Origin: Colius striatus
Taxonomy: Eukaryota; Chordata; Aves; Coliiformes; Coliidae
Direction: 5' to 3'
Assembly (NCBI RefSeq): GCF_028858725.1
Contig: NC_084767.1
Span: 18,367,895 to 18,431,894 of the forward strand
Length of the DNA stretch: 64,000 bases
Both the position numbers and the translations under genes were made by a program. Below the pieces are notes generated by a model that did no database searches, was not told where the DNA came from, and saw nothing but the letters and a program-made list of their open reading frames with translations. Positions 28,901 through 38,401 of this stretch are shown here, piece by piece; the first letter of the stretch is position 1; each line of letters starts with the position of its first letter.

Positions 28901-31900
28901 AATATAAAACACTTGTGATCCATGGAAGGAGAGATGACAGAAATATATCCGTGTCAGATGACTCTAGCTACTCTTATGGCCAAAATCTCTTATGTAAAAT
29001 GTAACTCAAGTGCACTGAATCCCTTGTTATAAAGCTGTTACAGAGACTATCCCCACAGATAGCCCATTTCTCTGTTACTTCCCTGGCATTTGGCAATAAG
29101 TAAGACAAACTACCTTGTCTATACCAGGAGAAGGTATTTATGATGACACCAAAGTGTTGTTACCCAGGTCATAAGACAGAACAAATGCCCTGGAGAAATC
29201 ACAGCCATTCAAGACACAACGCAAGAGAACCAGCTGGTTATTTTAGACTTGTTCAAACCCAGAGTTACAGAATTAAACATTACTGAGTCAGAATCAAAGT
29301 CCGATTCTGAATGAAAGCTGCTCTCCACCACCTGCCTCTAATTTCAAGCATTTTAAAACATTCAGTACCTCACCCGCTGTTAGTATTTGACAGGGGCTAT
29401 GCAACAAAACATTGACTAAAAAAAGAAAAAGCGACTCACCTGGTATTTTGGGCATTGTTCTTTTGGATCAGAGAATGAGGAGGATGAATTGATAGAACTA
29501 TCCAAGGAAGAAGAGCTGTCTCCTCCAGGCTTTAGCTGGCAACATTTCCCAAAAACTCTCACCTGAGCATCACTGCAGAGTTTCTGAAATACAGACAACA
29601 TTTGTTACACACTATGACCCACAACCTGAAATGACTGTATAGTAGTGTTGCACTTACCTGTTTAGGTAAGCTATTTAAGCTAAAAGGCTTGTGCCCCAGG
29701 AAAACAGTTCACAGAATATTTGCATCCTGGCAGTATGAGAGCAAGCTGAGCTGTTTTCCTTCCACTTAGCCAGGAGCTAACAGGTCATTCCAGCTCCATT
29801 TTCCTAAGTAGCCATCCATCTCTGAAGGATTACAAATGACTTTTTAAACCCAGGATCAGGAGGAAAGGATGATGCCAAAGTGCTGAAAGGAAGGATGGCA
29901 ACAATAGGTTTCAGCTGTCTCCATCTTACTCCCTGTGCCCACTGGGGTGGAGGTGACAGCAGTGAGATGGGCACAGCCCTCCAGAGCGATGATGCCACCC
30001 AGGTCATGACAAGGAGCAGTTCACAACATAGAGGAAAACAGATTGATTAGGAATAATTGAGCAAGAATGCCACAGAATTCAAGAGAGATTCGTGTTGTCT
30101 CTCGAGGAGAGAAAAGACAGTATTTTTATAGATCTCTTCCTAGGTGACTCTAAGTCCCCTTGTGTTTTGAAGGAGTTGCAGAGGTGACATGTTTCTCTCA
30201 TTTGCAGTACAAGGGAATTGTGAGGCTGAGAATGGACAAAACTGAAAAAACAAGCTAGTGTTAAAGACAAGCCAGAAATGATGGAGAAATGGTCCAAGGA
30301 GTGATTTCTGATAGAGACTCAGACAGAAAGCACAACAAAAAAAGGGAGTGAGGGGAGCTCAGATGGAGCTTGAACAGATGTACAAGATGGGCAGAATCTC
30401 TGTCTGCTCTACACATGCAGCATTACCAATTACTGGCACAAGAAATGTTCCACTACTGTTTTGTTCACTGTTCTAAAATATTTGCAGTTTCCCCTGTGAA
30501 TCTCGGCATCCCAAACACAATCAGCATCTACGTGAGTTAATGCCATTTATGCTAGCATGAGGTAACCCTCTCCACCTAAAGATCTCAATCTATTTTTTCA
30601 CATAGACATTACACTTCAGCACACCCACGTAAGCTTGGCATTATTTACATTTGCTAGTGGGCAGCACTAGGAGACAGAAATAGATCACACTGCTCAAAAT
30701 TAACATAATAACTCTGCCCCAAGTCTTTCTTAATTAACATTTCCTATACAGTCACCAAAGCAGTAAAAGCGAGCTGGAAGCAAATCCTACTGGAAGCAAG
30801 GTTCAAGGGACAGATGGCAATACAAAAATGCTGCTATATGTCACAGAATCATTTCCGGACTCACAGGTCCACATCACAGACTATCCCTTCAATCAAAAAT
30901 GTAAGTATGTCTCAATCTTTAACAGCTATAAATAAAAGGAAACAGCATAAAGAAAAGTCTGAAATATCCAAGGCACAGGTGGTAACATGATTCTGCTCAA
31001 AAATCAGCAACAACCATACAAAAACAAAACTGCCCTTGCTGCTGTGGAGGGATTTTGATGAAGGACAAGGCAGGATTTTCATGCCCCTGTCCTATGCTGT
31101 GCTTTTTCTTTTCCCCCCAAGTCTGACTCACAGTTAGGGACAGGTGACTTTTATTTGGCCCTAACTCTGGGTGTGATTTAGTAAAAGAGCAGAAAACATC
31201 AGGGATTATCGAGCTCCATGCGACTGTCTGCACTGCTGCTCCCATTAGAGAGCTGCTGCCACAGAAACCCTTGAGGAAAAATGTGCAGACAAATCAGTAA
31301 TTTGTGGCAGAGGGGAAGGAAGTATTCACTAGCCACCGAGTCCTCTGCTTTACTGACTTACACAGCCTCCCATGGTAGTATCCTGTCGTTACAACATTGT
31401 GGCCAGTACGTTGAATTCATGCAATATGTAGATTTGCTAATGGCTAGTATCTGTGGCTTGAGCATAGTACACAATGGCTGGAACATGTGAATGCTCATCA
31501 TATGACTTCAGTAGGAACTCGTGAACTCAAATTGCATTTTATCTCTGACACAAACAACAATGTCCTAGGCTAGGCAAGCATCATGTGATAAAACCACATA
31601 AAATCCACAGGGTTACAGAAGCTTTCGCAGGCAAACCACATTTCAGCTTGCATTTTCCATCAGATGTTGAAAGTTCCTTCTGAAAAGTTACAATTTTAAC
31701 TAAGGTTCTTTGAGACTGTAAAACCAGTAAATGCACTTCTACAGGTGAAAAAAAAAATGTGCATTATAAAAAGATAGGCTAAGTTTGCATATGACACATA
31801 TTTAAGTAATTTCTTCTCTTCATCATTGCATTTTTCTGCACAGCAGCTTTCCCCAGATCCATTGGGCAGTCTCGTATCTTGCAGTAACAGTTGCCTAATT

Positions 31901-34900
31901 TAAGTAGCAAACCATAAAAATGGCTGTTTGGTCTTTGCAGTGGAATTTAATGAATCAAGACTCTTGCAATGAGACTGTAAAGGAGGTCGGAGTCTTTCAG
32001 GTACCACTTTTCAGGACCCTGTGAACACTAAATCCTTCCTAAAATGCAGATCACTTACGAATTTTGGTGTTTGCTCTTTTACAAACTTAGCGTGTGCTTA
32101 AGAATAACCTATTGGACAATGAGATCAGGTACCTGCAATGCCCCTCTCCTCTGCAGTCTAAATGTCAATGAAATTTTAGATGGTACAAATCTCAAGATAT
32201 TGTGCATCAAAGGAGTGGGATTACTTGCATTCCAGAATAATACTCCAAAGATATTCAAGCCAGGTTTCCAAAAATAAAAATAATTAAGAGCTGTACACGG
32301 GAAAGTTTCAAAGTTGTGGATTTTCTTTCCAACTAGACACAGTTGCAACAAATCAGCCCCCTAGGCAAAGTGCTGCTGGAGTCCTCAGAAGGGCTTACTG
32401 TTGCTGGAGAGCAGAACATCTGCTGGATGGATGCCTCAAGGCAGCTGCCACTCCTGGTTGTGGTCACACTCTCTGTCTCTGCCAACTCACTGCAGATACT
32501 GCCCAGCTCCAAAGACTTCCTGGCAGTCACAGTTCTTACATTAGAGGTCATCATTTGCTGAAAGTCTTGGAGACTGATCAGGTAGTATAGAAAGTAACTG
32601 AGAATAAAATGGCTTTGTAGTACACCAGGGTACAAAGTAGTTTTCTTCTACAGTTCTGCTTCTGGAATCTCTTTTCTCCTTCTCTGTCAGTAAAGATCTT
32701 TTAATTCTTTGCCACAAGGTCTATAAATCCCTCAGTAAGTTGAGAGAACACGCTCAGTGCTGTGCACAGGAAGAGGAATTTCTGCTGTGCAAGTTTTGTT
32801 TGGGGGATATAAGAAAGTCAAAGGGAACCTGGTGTTTTGAACTAAATCCAGACTGTGCACATGTGTTCAGGCTGTGAGTGACAGAAGGAATGAGAAATGT
32901 CATCATATGCTTTACTTTTTTCTACTTCTACAACAGCAGGTGCTCAAATACCACTGTGGTTCTAGTGATAGAGAAATCTATATTCCCAAGCAAACATGTG
33001 ACTCTTCAAGAGCTCTGTTCCTCATTTCTAGAGCAGATTCTTCAGTAAAACTGAAAAATTATTCCAAAATAGATAAATTATCTCTTCTGCTCTATTAATA
33101 TGCATTGGTCTAAATGTGTAATTAAATGTATGCATCCACCTAAGACATGGTAGCCACCTAAGACATGAATAGCCATTCATTCATTCATTCCTTCCTTCCC
33201 TTCAAGCACTGCTGTAAAAATCCAGGTGTCTTTCTTAAAATGTGATCAAGTGCTACATTCTCCCTTTATTTTGAGAGTTGTCCTCTATTACTCAGAGGTC
33301 AGTGAAAGAAGCTCCCCTAGTTCCCTAGCATTCTTCCATTTCTGTTTAGAGAGAATGAGCAGAGCTAAGAAGGTGGGACTCAGTCTCTGTACTTGCAGCT
33401 TTATCTGTCTGCTCAGCCTGGCTCACTGGAAAACTGTCCACCGACAGCCAGACGGAGACCAGTCTCCATTTCACACAACTCACCTAAAAGCAAAAGGCTC
33501 ACTATCCAATTACTAATCCCTCAAAGCAATTTGCTGTTCAACACTTATCCAGTGCTGAAGTATATTAGAACACGTGGCTAATCCTGGCTTGTTTCAAACA
33601 GCATGCCATTTTTCTACTTTGGGATAAATATGACATTTGGAGTGAAAGAAATTGCCACAGTAGCGGATGGAATATCATGTGACCTTTCAGTTAAAGTATC
33701 CCAAAGACAAACACAACTAGGTTACATAACAAAAGTGAACTTTTTGCTCCCCAAATTCAAATCCACTGTTGCACCTCTAGATCTCAAATTTTGCATCCTG
33801 GGCCACACCTTCTCTTTAATTTCTTCAAAGAAATTGAAACAAACCTTGCTTATGGAAATCCTCTTCTGCCTCTGGGTCTTGTGAACAAGCCACTGCCCTT
33901 CTCTCATTCCTTGTCTTTCCCCCTTCCCAGCCAAACCACCCAAATTCTGCTCAGCGCAGTGCACAGCTTGGCTCTTGCTTTTCTCCCTCCTCTTCCTCAT
34001 GGTCCTTTGACATCTCTTCTTCCTCCCTGGACTCCACACCTTCCTCTAGACTGATCTTTAGACTTAGGCACTCTTTTAGCTTCTTATGTGTCCATCAGCA
34101 CCTCTCTTCAGTCAATTCCCCAATGGTAACAGCCGTCTTGTCATAAGTCACCAGTGGAAAAGATAAAAAGGAAAATGAGCAGTTAAAGGAGACAACTAAC
34201 CCCCATCCCTGAACTCATCCAGCCTGCTCCATGGAAAGCCCTGATGAAAGCTTCCCCTTTTCCAGCCTCTTTTGTTTAACCCCCACTTTTCACTTGTGAC
34301 ATCAGCTCTGTAGCATCCTTATCCCAAGACAATTGCTGGCCCTGGGAGGAAAACCCCTCATACTTCATCTAGCCTTTGCAGAGATGTTTATGGCAACAGA
34401 ACTCATGTGCCACACAACAGCAGCAGCACAGTAAAATACGACCCAGCCTTTTCATAAGGTTAGCGTGAACACAGTGTCAAGGTTGAGAAGCCAAGCACAC
34501 AGGGGTCAGGAAAGGCAGAGCCAAGGCTGAAAGCTCAGAATTGGCTGGGCCACTTGGCCTCTGCACCTGAAAAAGGAAAAGGAGCCACTTGTGGTGCTTG
34601 ATTTGAAATTCAAACCAGGTCTGGTATCACAGCTCTTGGAGAAGTATTCCTGTGTACACACATGGCTCCTGCCTTGGAAACTCAGTATAGCCTACCTGAG
34701 TGGATGTGTGTAGGACCTTGCACAGCTGTCAGGCACCGCACAAGGGGGCCAGAGGGGCTGGTGGTATGTAAAAGCGGAAAGCAGGCGGGGAGGTGTTAAA
34801 GGAAAGGGAGCAGACAAGCACAAAAATCAGTTTACTAGTAGAAATCAGTCACGGGTCGTAACACTATCACCTGCAAATCAAGTAATACACCCTCAGCAGC

Positions 34901-37900
34901 AGAAATGAGACATTTCCTAGCATGAGGAACAAACTCTGAAGTAACTTTCTAGAGAAGACAGCAGATAAACCCACAGGTTTACTTGTAGAAGTACTTTGAT
35001 ACCCAAAAATCCAAGGGATGTGGATGTTTGGTTGTGGACCAAGGCTGTTAATTAAAGGCGTCAGTAATATCTACTTCTCGTATCACATGCTGCTCTGGTA
35101 TACCAATATCCAAATACCTGTCCTGATACATTTGCTCATGACCTAGTGTCACAGGGCTGGAAAGGCCAGCCACTCTCTTCTAAAATATCCTGGCAGAACC
35201 CAGACAGGGGAAGTACTCAATTTTCTGCTTACAGAGCCTCGTTGATCAATAGCTCATCCCCTGGAAAGCCAGGGAAGAACCTCTCCTGCTTAAAACCAAA
35301 AAAGGCATAGGACTCACAAAGGGGATCTCTCGGCCTTCCCCCATGCCAAGCACCCACAGCTGCCCAGGGAGGATCTCGGCCTGGCCTCGCTGGAAACGCC
35401 TGGCACAGCCTTCAGCCAACATTCCCAGTGTGGCAGCCGCCAGCCCTCCGAGTCACCGGGCTGCTTCTCGGCCTTGCTCACCAAATTTAACTCCAGTGAG
35501 ACCCATGGAAAACACCACTGCTCCTGCACAATTGCAGTATTTCAATGGCCATGTTGCAAACTCTCAGCTGCCTTCTGTCTGTCTCTGTGCAATATCCTCC
35601 CCAAATTCTTGTTTACCTAGTATTTAGCTTTATTGAACACATGAAGAAGTTGATTTAATAACCAATGAAAATACAAAATCCTTGTTTGTGTTATAGTCAC
35701 ATTTCCTTCACAGATAACATGTAATGCTTTAGTAATTAAGACCCCAGCTTGATGTCAGCACAAATTCAGTAGTTTTCCCTCATCAAAAACTCAGAGCCTA
35801 CTGTTTTATTTCTTGAAACATCTATGACTGGAGAAGTTTGCTCTGATGCTCCTTAAATTGTATAATCATACCTTCCCTTACAGAATTCAAATGACTGAGA
35901 CATGTTCAACCTTGGTCCACCACACACAGCTCTTGACATATATAGATATTAGATAAATAAAACAGAGCTAAGTATATCTCACCTTGCTGCAGGCATATAA
36001 CTCTTAAATCATAATTGCCTTCACACCTCATAAGCAACTCAAAACAGGAAACTGAAGAGCACAGTAACATAAAGCAAACTGAAACCCTCTCCTTTCTCCA
36101 CATTAGAGTGATTAGACTTCAACCAGAATGGTCTGGCCACTGCTAGTTGCTCTTGCAAATCTCCCCCAAGTGTTACTTGTAAATCCAGAGGTATAAATCA
36201 CATCAGGAAATGGGGGGAGGGAGGGGGAAGGGAAATGCAGAAAGCGTTGGCTTTGTAGGGTGGTGAACAGATACCCTTTCAGAAGGGAGAGTGCCCAGCC
36301 CACACACATCTTGCTGCAAAAGGGCAAGAGTGCCTTGGAATGTGCTTAGAGCCAAGATCTGGCTTTGTATAGGCAGGGTGTGTCTTTGTTAATAAAATCA
36401 TGATAAAGAACGAGAAAAATAAACAATGCAGTTTCTTGAAAATGGCCAGTACACACTGCTAACTGTATAAGCCTGCACCAAGCTTGCAGCAAGCCAAGCC
36501 AAGGACTCTTCTGCACGTTTTTACCTGCATAATGTTCCTGCTATTGTAAAGTTTTGTTTTACGAGAGAAGTTTTGCCTGACATGACACTATTGGAGTGCT
36601 GCAGAAAGGAGATATCATGGTAAACATTTTGCTATGTTCTCTAAGTCTCCTAATACCACAAAAAAAGAAGAAATGTATCAAGTTACTAGAGATGAGTAAA
36701 AGGCATCTCAAGCACCCTGGGAACAAACTTCCCCCACCAGTCTCACGTACTCATACAGATGGTGAATACAGCTATTTCCCTCCCCCTTCCCCCTTAGCAA
36801 AGAAAAATAAAGGAGAGTGTAATGTGGAACCATATTAGCTCCATTATCAGTCATTTATTCTGTTGCTGTTGAACTGCCACAGTCAACGATCTTTCCAAAA
36901 TAAACTGAACCAGTGAAGTTTGCAAGTCCATCGTGCAACTACAGACCTGTCTTACAGGAGTTTTAGGCTTTCAAGAAATCAATTGAAATATGGCAAGAGG
37001 ATTTCTACTGTACAACATCTTTTTTATTAATCAAGTAATGCTTTATAATTAATGAGGCAATAGTAATAAGCATAGCCAGCATTTCTTACCAATAAATTGC
37101 TTCTAAATATCTTATCTTTAAAAACCTGTTTTCCTGGCAACACTACCTACAATGGAGACTTATAAATTACAAAGCCATTCTAACAAGCTAAAATAAAAGA
37201 AAGATGCGTTTTGTTCAACATCTGTGAAACTTGCTTTACTTCGCAAATTCTCAAAAGGAACTAGGAAACTGGAACCTTGACTTGTGGCTATAAAAGCACA
37301 GTAAGCAATGGAGAAGCCTGGAAGTTAGAGCCGGAGGAGAGACAAGCTAACTCCCAGAGGTTAGGATATGCAGACATAGGAAGCACTCAGGACCAGGATG
37401 AGAAGCATCAAGCTGGCAGCATTCAGCAACAGGCAGGAAGACTGTACAAAGTTGGATGAAAAATCTTCGGGCTGTACTACAATACCCAACATGGAAAACA
37501 GAGCTTGGGGGAATAGATTATTTTGTATACTCCTGCTTATAGGACTGAGTCTTACGGGTAAAAGCACAGTTCACACAGTGCTTTCTGCTTGCAGAGCTTA
37601 AAACGGTTTGCAAATGTTTTTAGAGATGGTGAAAAGGAAGTTAAAAGCCATGAAATAAGTTGTCCAGTCTCACACAGCCACTTAGAAAAGCACTGTGGCC
37701 AGAAATTAATCTTCTGGCCAGAGGCCCTAGAAGGCAGTATCCTCATCTGACTGCATCCATTACAGTTTCAATTCACAGATTACCGTGCAGACCATGCCAA
37801 AAGGAAAAAGAGAGGAAAAGTTTTCAAGTAACTTTGTGTGAAAACAACTGACAGTAAAGCATAGAAGAAACAACTGGCAAAAGCTAACCAAACTGGCCAT

Positions 37901-38401
37901 GAGAGGACAGAGGACTGGGAAGACCTTCTGGTTCAGAATGCAGATTCCATCATGGCATAAAAGCATATCTATAAATATGTGATTATGCCCTGTCTATTCC
38001 CTGTTTCAAGCCCCAGTATTGCCTGCTGCAGTCCCAGGAAGGCATCCTTCTCTCTGAAAGAACAGAAAGTAGACAAGTCCAGGAACAGAGAGACGGCAAT
38101 AGTATTTGAAGCTGTTAAGAGTAAAATCACTGAAGCCTGAATAATTTGCAGTTTAACAGGCATTTAAATATAGCCTTGCATATAACCGTCATTTAAACAG
38201 AACATTTGTGATTTATCAATCTTGCAATTTTAACAAATACAAACAACAACCAAGTAAATTAGTAAAATACTCACCGACACTGAAACATCCTCGATTTTTC
38301 TTTTAGCACTTGAGTCAAATAAGACATTCCGTCCTCTTCTTTCGCAGTCCTGATACACAATCAGTCGGATCTGACTTGGGTCAAACTCCGGCAAAGGCCA
38401 G
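1919..38401 (-). CDS. FNIP1: FNIP1, folliculin-interacting protein 1 (17 exons, 5' incomplete)
   Basis: FNIP1 binds folliculin and HSP90. The FLCN-FNIP complex works at the lysosome as a GAP for RagC/D and is regulated by AMPK. Seventeen exons join in phase from 38401 down to the TAA at 1919-1921, with GT donors and AG acceptors throughout. The joined 3424 nt encode 1141 residues, against about 1136 for the matching part of the 1166-residue human protein. Recognisable blocks in order are [20 protein letters not shown] (exon 2), [20 protein letters not shown] (exon 3), the RRAFSEQG serine cluster (exon 7), [20 protein letters not shown] (exon 12), the cysteine-rich degron and acidic serine cluster (exon 14), and a C-terminus ending [10 protein letters not shown]. 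These span the FNIP N-terminal, middle and C-terminal domains. FNIP2 is excluded because exons 3, 7, 9 and 14 match FNIP1 almost word for word. The canonical first exon (about 30 residues) was not found in the window. Confidence 0.97.
1998..2942 (-). other. FNIP1: FNIP1 intron 17
   Basis: GC-rich intron with a short CCCCAG hexamer repeat at about 2464-2486. Several overlapping long ORFs here (both strands, 2000-2535) reflect GC content. They cross no splice logic and show no family resemblance. Confidence 0.85.
2943..3058 (-). CDS. FNIP1: FNIP1 exon 17
   Basis: 116 nt. It encodes [20 protein letters not shown] and [18 protein letters not shown], with the acceptor TTTGCTTTCTAG and donor GTATGA. 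It ends two bases into a Gly codon. Confidence 0.97.
3442..3639 (-). CDS. FNIP1: FNIP1 exon 16
   Basis: 198 nt, 66 codons, phase 0 at both ends. It encodes [40 protein letters not shown] and [20 protein letters not shown], ending NLSPNF. Acceptor ...CCCTAG, donor GTGAGT. Confidence 0.97.
3640..5427 (-). other. FNIP1: FNIP1 intron 15
   Basis: GC-moderate intron with a local GC-rich, CpG-containing stretch at about 3940-4080. No repeat or additional exon recognised. Open frames on both strands look incidental. Confidence 0.8.
5428..5596 (-). CDS. FNIP1: FNIP1 exon 15
   Basis: 169 nt. It encodes [40 protein letters not shown] and [16 protein letters not shown], the start of the C-terminal DENN-type domain. 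The acceptor is TTCTTGCAG and the donor GTAATT. Confidence 0.97.
5974..7399 (-). CDS. FNIP1: FNIP1 exon 14 (large regulatory exon)
   Basis: 1426 nt, the largest exon, starting at [20 protein letters not shown] after the acceptor TATCCTAG. An upstream in-frame Met lies in intron 13 and is not a start. The exon first completes the folded middle domain ([20 protein letters not shown]). It then runs through a long acidic, Ser/Glu-rich, probably disordered region that diverges most from human, and ends EEYEIPFP. Conserved islands inside it are the cysteine cluster of the FEM1B degron (7071-7106), [24 protein letters not shown], and the acidic serine cluster (6051-6107). The donor is GTAAGT. Local GC is high around 6750-6850, where the coding sequence is least conserved. 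Confidence 0.98.
6051..6107 (-). other. FNIP1: FNIP1 CK2/HSP90-regulatory serine cluster
   Basis: The 19 residues [19 protein letters not shown] are identical to human FNIP1. In human, CK2 phosphorylates this cluster in a relay starting near S938, which modulates HSP90 inhibition. The acidic SDSxxxDSESED pattern is a CK2 consensus. Its perfect conservation contrasts with the divergent sequence around it. Confidence 0.88.
7071..7106 (-). other. FNIP1: FNIP1 FEM1B-degron cysteine cluster
   Basis: Within exon 14 the protein reads [12 protein letters not shown]. In human FNIP1 the matching segment is TPNCNCKYCSHP, where C580, C582 and H587 are needed for reduced-state, zinc-dependent recognition by the ubiquitin ligase CUL2-FEM1B during reductive stress. 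Both leading cysteines are kept here. The histidine position is a cysteine (TGT on the minus strand, 7074-7076). Confidence 0.85.
7400..8890 (-). other. FNIP1: FNIP1 intron 13
   Basis: Contains a reverse-oriented CR1 3' fragment at 8076-8216. Nothing else recognised. Confidence 0.85.
8076..8216 (-). repeat. CR1 LINE 3'-end fragment
   Basis: Starts with the reverse complement of the CR1 3' end (ATAATGGTTTGGGTTGGAAG and onward ACCTTAAAG). It continues CCAACCCCCTGCCATGGGTA, GGGACACCTTCCACTAG and CCCAGCCCCATCCAA, a typical avian CR1 tail. It covers only the last 140 bp or so and lies in the same orientation as FNIP1. Confidence 0.92.
8891..9060 (-). CDS. FNIP1: FNIP1 exon 13
   Basis: 170 nt. 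It encodes [40 protein letters not shown] and [16 protein letters not shown]. The acceptor is TGCTTTCAG and the donor GTGAGT. It belongs to the conserved middle domain. Confidence 0.97.
9061..11019 (-). other. FNIP1: FNIP1 intron 12
   Basis: No repeat, RNA gene or extra exon recognised in this 2-kb intron. Confidence 0.8.
11020..11166 (-). CDS. FNIP1: FNIP1 exon 12
   Basis: 147 nt. It encodes [40 protein letters not shown] and LMENASKN, nearly identical to human. The acceptor is TTTTCTAG and the donor GTATGG. Confidence 0.97.
11167..17484 (-). other. FNIP1: FNIP1 intron 11
   Basis: 6.3-kb intron. It contains an A/C-rich low-complexity stretch at about 13466-13546, including a (CAA)n run at 13528-13543, and several incidental open frames between 12 and 16.9 kb. 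No coding family or RNA gene recognised. Confidence 0.8.
13466..13546 (+). repeat. A/C-rich low-complexity tract with (CAA)n
   Basis: Runs of AAAAAAAACCC, AAAAGAAACCC and a five-unit CAA repeat. Simple sequence inside intron 11. Confidence 0.8.
17485..17570 (-). CDS. FNIP1: FNIP1 exon 11
   Basis: 86 nt. It encodes [20 protein letters not shown] and IVDALNEF. The acceptor GTTTTCAAG is followed directly by the Ala codon. The donor is GTGAGC. Confidence 0.96.
17571..18354 (-). other. FNIP1: FNIP1 intron 10
   Basis: 784-bp intron. Nothing recognised inside. Confidence 0.8.
18355..18556 (-). CDS. FNIP1: FNIP1 exon 10
   Basis: 202 nt. It encodes a phospho-acceptor-like linker ([20 protein letters not shown]) and then the highly conserved [20 protein letters not shown] and [20 protein letters not shown], ending at AIEQ. 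This is the start of the FNIP middle domain. The donor is GTAAAC. Confidence 0.97.
18557..19098 (-). other. FNIP1: FNIP1 intron 9
   Basis: 542-bp intron. Nothing recognised inside. Confidence 0.8.
19099..19234 (-). CDS. FNIP1: FNIP1 exon 9
   Basis: 136 nt. It encodes [20 protein letters not shown], then [20 protein letters not shown] and VFPR, ending inside a Trp codon. The acceptor is TTCTTGCAG and the donor GTGAGC. With exon 8 it forms the RSAS motif whose second serine aligns with human S261. Confidence 0.97.
19235..19953 (-). other. FNIP1: FNIP1 intron 8
   Basis: 719-bp intron containing a G-run cluster at 19576-19593 (three GGGG and one GGG with single-A loops on the plus strand). Confidence 0.85.
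19954..20025 (-). CDS. FNIP1: FNIP1 exon 8
   Basis: 72 nt, also in-frame if skipped. It encodes [20 protein letters not shown] and ARS, with an acidic, glycine-containing linker character. The acceptor is TTTTACAG and the donor GTAATG. The last base begins the Ala codon of the RSAS motif completed in exon 9. Confidence 0.96.
20026..20995 (-). other. FNIP1: FNIP1 intron 7
   Basis: 970-bp AT-rich intron. Nothing recognised inside. Confidence 0.8.
20996..21079 (-). CDS. FNIP1: FNIP1 exon 7 (in-frame cassette)
   Basis: 84 nt, exactly 28 codons, with the same split phase at both ends, so skipping it would keep the frame. It encodes [20 protein letters not shown] followed by RSASFFA. By alignment this holds the serines numbered 220, 230 and 232 in human FNIP1, which are reported AMPK targets. 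A human FNIP1 isoform lacking this block is known, so alternative splicing here is likely. Confidence 0.97.
21080..23654 (-). other. FNIP1: FNIP1 intron 6
   Basis: 2.6-kb intron upstream of the skippable exon 7. No repeat or RNA gene recognised. Confidence 0.8.
23655..23746 (-). CDS. FNIP1: FNIP1 exon 6
   Basis: 92 nt. It encodes [10 protein letters not shown], then a more variable [11 protein letters not shown] block, then NGLLGNI. The donor is GTAATT. It ends one base into a Gly codon, which sets up the symmetric exon 7. Confidence 0.95.
23747..24271 (-). other. FNIP1: FNIP1 intron 5
   Basis: 525-bp intron. Nothing recognised inside. Confidence 0.8.
24272..24346 (-). CDS. FNIP1: FNIP1 exon 5
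   Basis: 75 nt. It finishes the split Arg codon and then reads [20 protein letters not shown] and GSLN. The acceptor is TCCCCTAG and the donor GTGAGT. Human has Cys where this sequence has Tyr after SSI. Confidence 0.96.
24595..24695 (-). CDS. FNIP1: FNIP1 exon 4
   Basis: 101 nt. The acceptor is TTTTACAG and the donor GTAAGA. It encodes [20 protein letters not shown] and continues [13 protein letters not shown], ending two bases into an Arg codon. Confidence 0.97.
24696..29439 (-). other. FNIP1: FNIP1 intron 3
   Basis: 4.7-kb intron that hosts the largest CR1 copy of the window (25430-25965). A short GT run lies near 26110-26122. The rest shows no recognisable feature. Confidence 0.85.
25430..25965 (+). 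mobile_element. CR1 LINE, 5'-truncated copy
   Basis: Sense-oriented avian CR1 tail, antisense to FNIP1. Recognisable blocks in order are CTGGAATATTGTGTCCAGTT, GAAAGGCTGAGGGAGCTGGG, CACTGGAACAGGCTGCCCA, GTGGAGTCTCCTTCTCTGGA, and GGGGTTGGACTGGATGATCT ending in ATTCTGTGATTC. Only the distal ORF2/3'UTR part remains, with no intact reverse transcriptase. An 18-bp unit is tandemly duplicated at 25527-25563. Confidence 0.96.
29440..29583 (-). CDS. FNIP1: FNIP1 exon 3
   Basis: 144 nt, phase 0 at both ends, with a TTTCAG acceptor and GTGAGT donor. It encodes [20 protein letters not shown] followed by a serine-rich linker and KYQ. The linker is three residues longer than in the human protein (48 codons against 45). 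Confidence 0.97.
29584..38274 (-). other. FNIP1: FNIP1 intron 2
   Basis: 8.7-kb intron. It holds an 18-bp-period tandem duplication plus (ATTC)n microsatellite at 33136-33202, and a G-run cluster at 36212-36232. The GC-rich stretch near 35330-35480 has no recognised function. Open frames in it look incidental. Confidence 0.8.
33136..33202 (+). repeat. 18-bp tandem duplication followed by (ATTC)n/(CTTC)n
   Basis: CCACCTAAGACATG occurs at 33136-33149 and 33154-33167. Then follow ATTC units grading into CTTC units to about 33202. Confidence 0.85.
38275..38401 (-). CDS. FNIP1: FNIP1 exon 2
   Basis: 127 nt. The acceptor ends TTAATTAAAG, and the first base completes a Ser codon begun in exon 1. 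The exon encodes [20 protein letters not shown] and continues through a basic stretch to EDVSVS, the start of the longin-like N-terminal domain. The donor is GTGAGT and the exon ends on a codon boundary. Confidence 0.96.
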
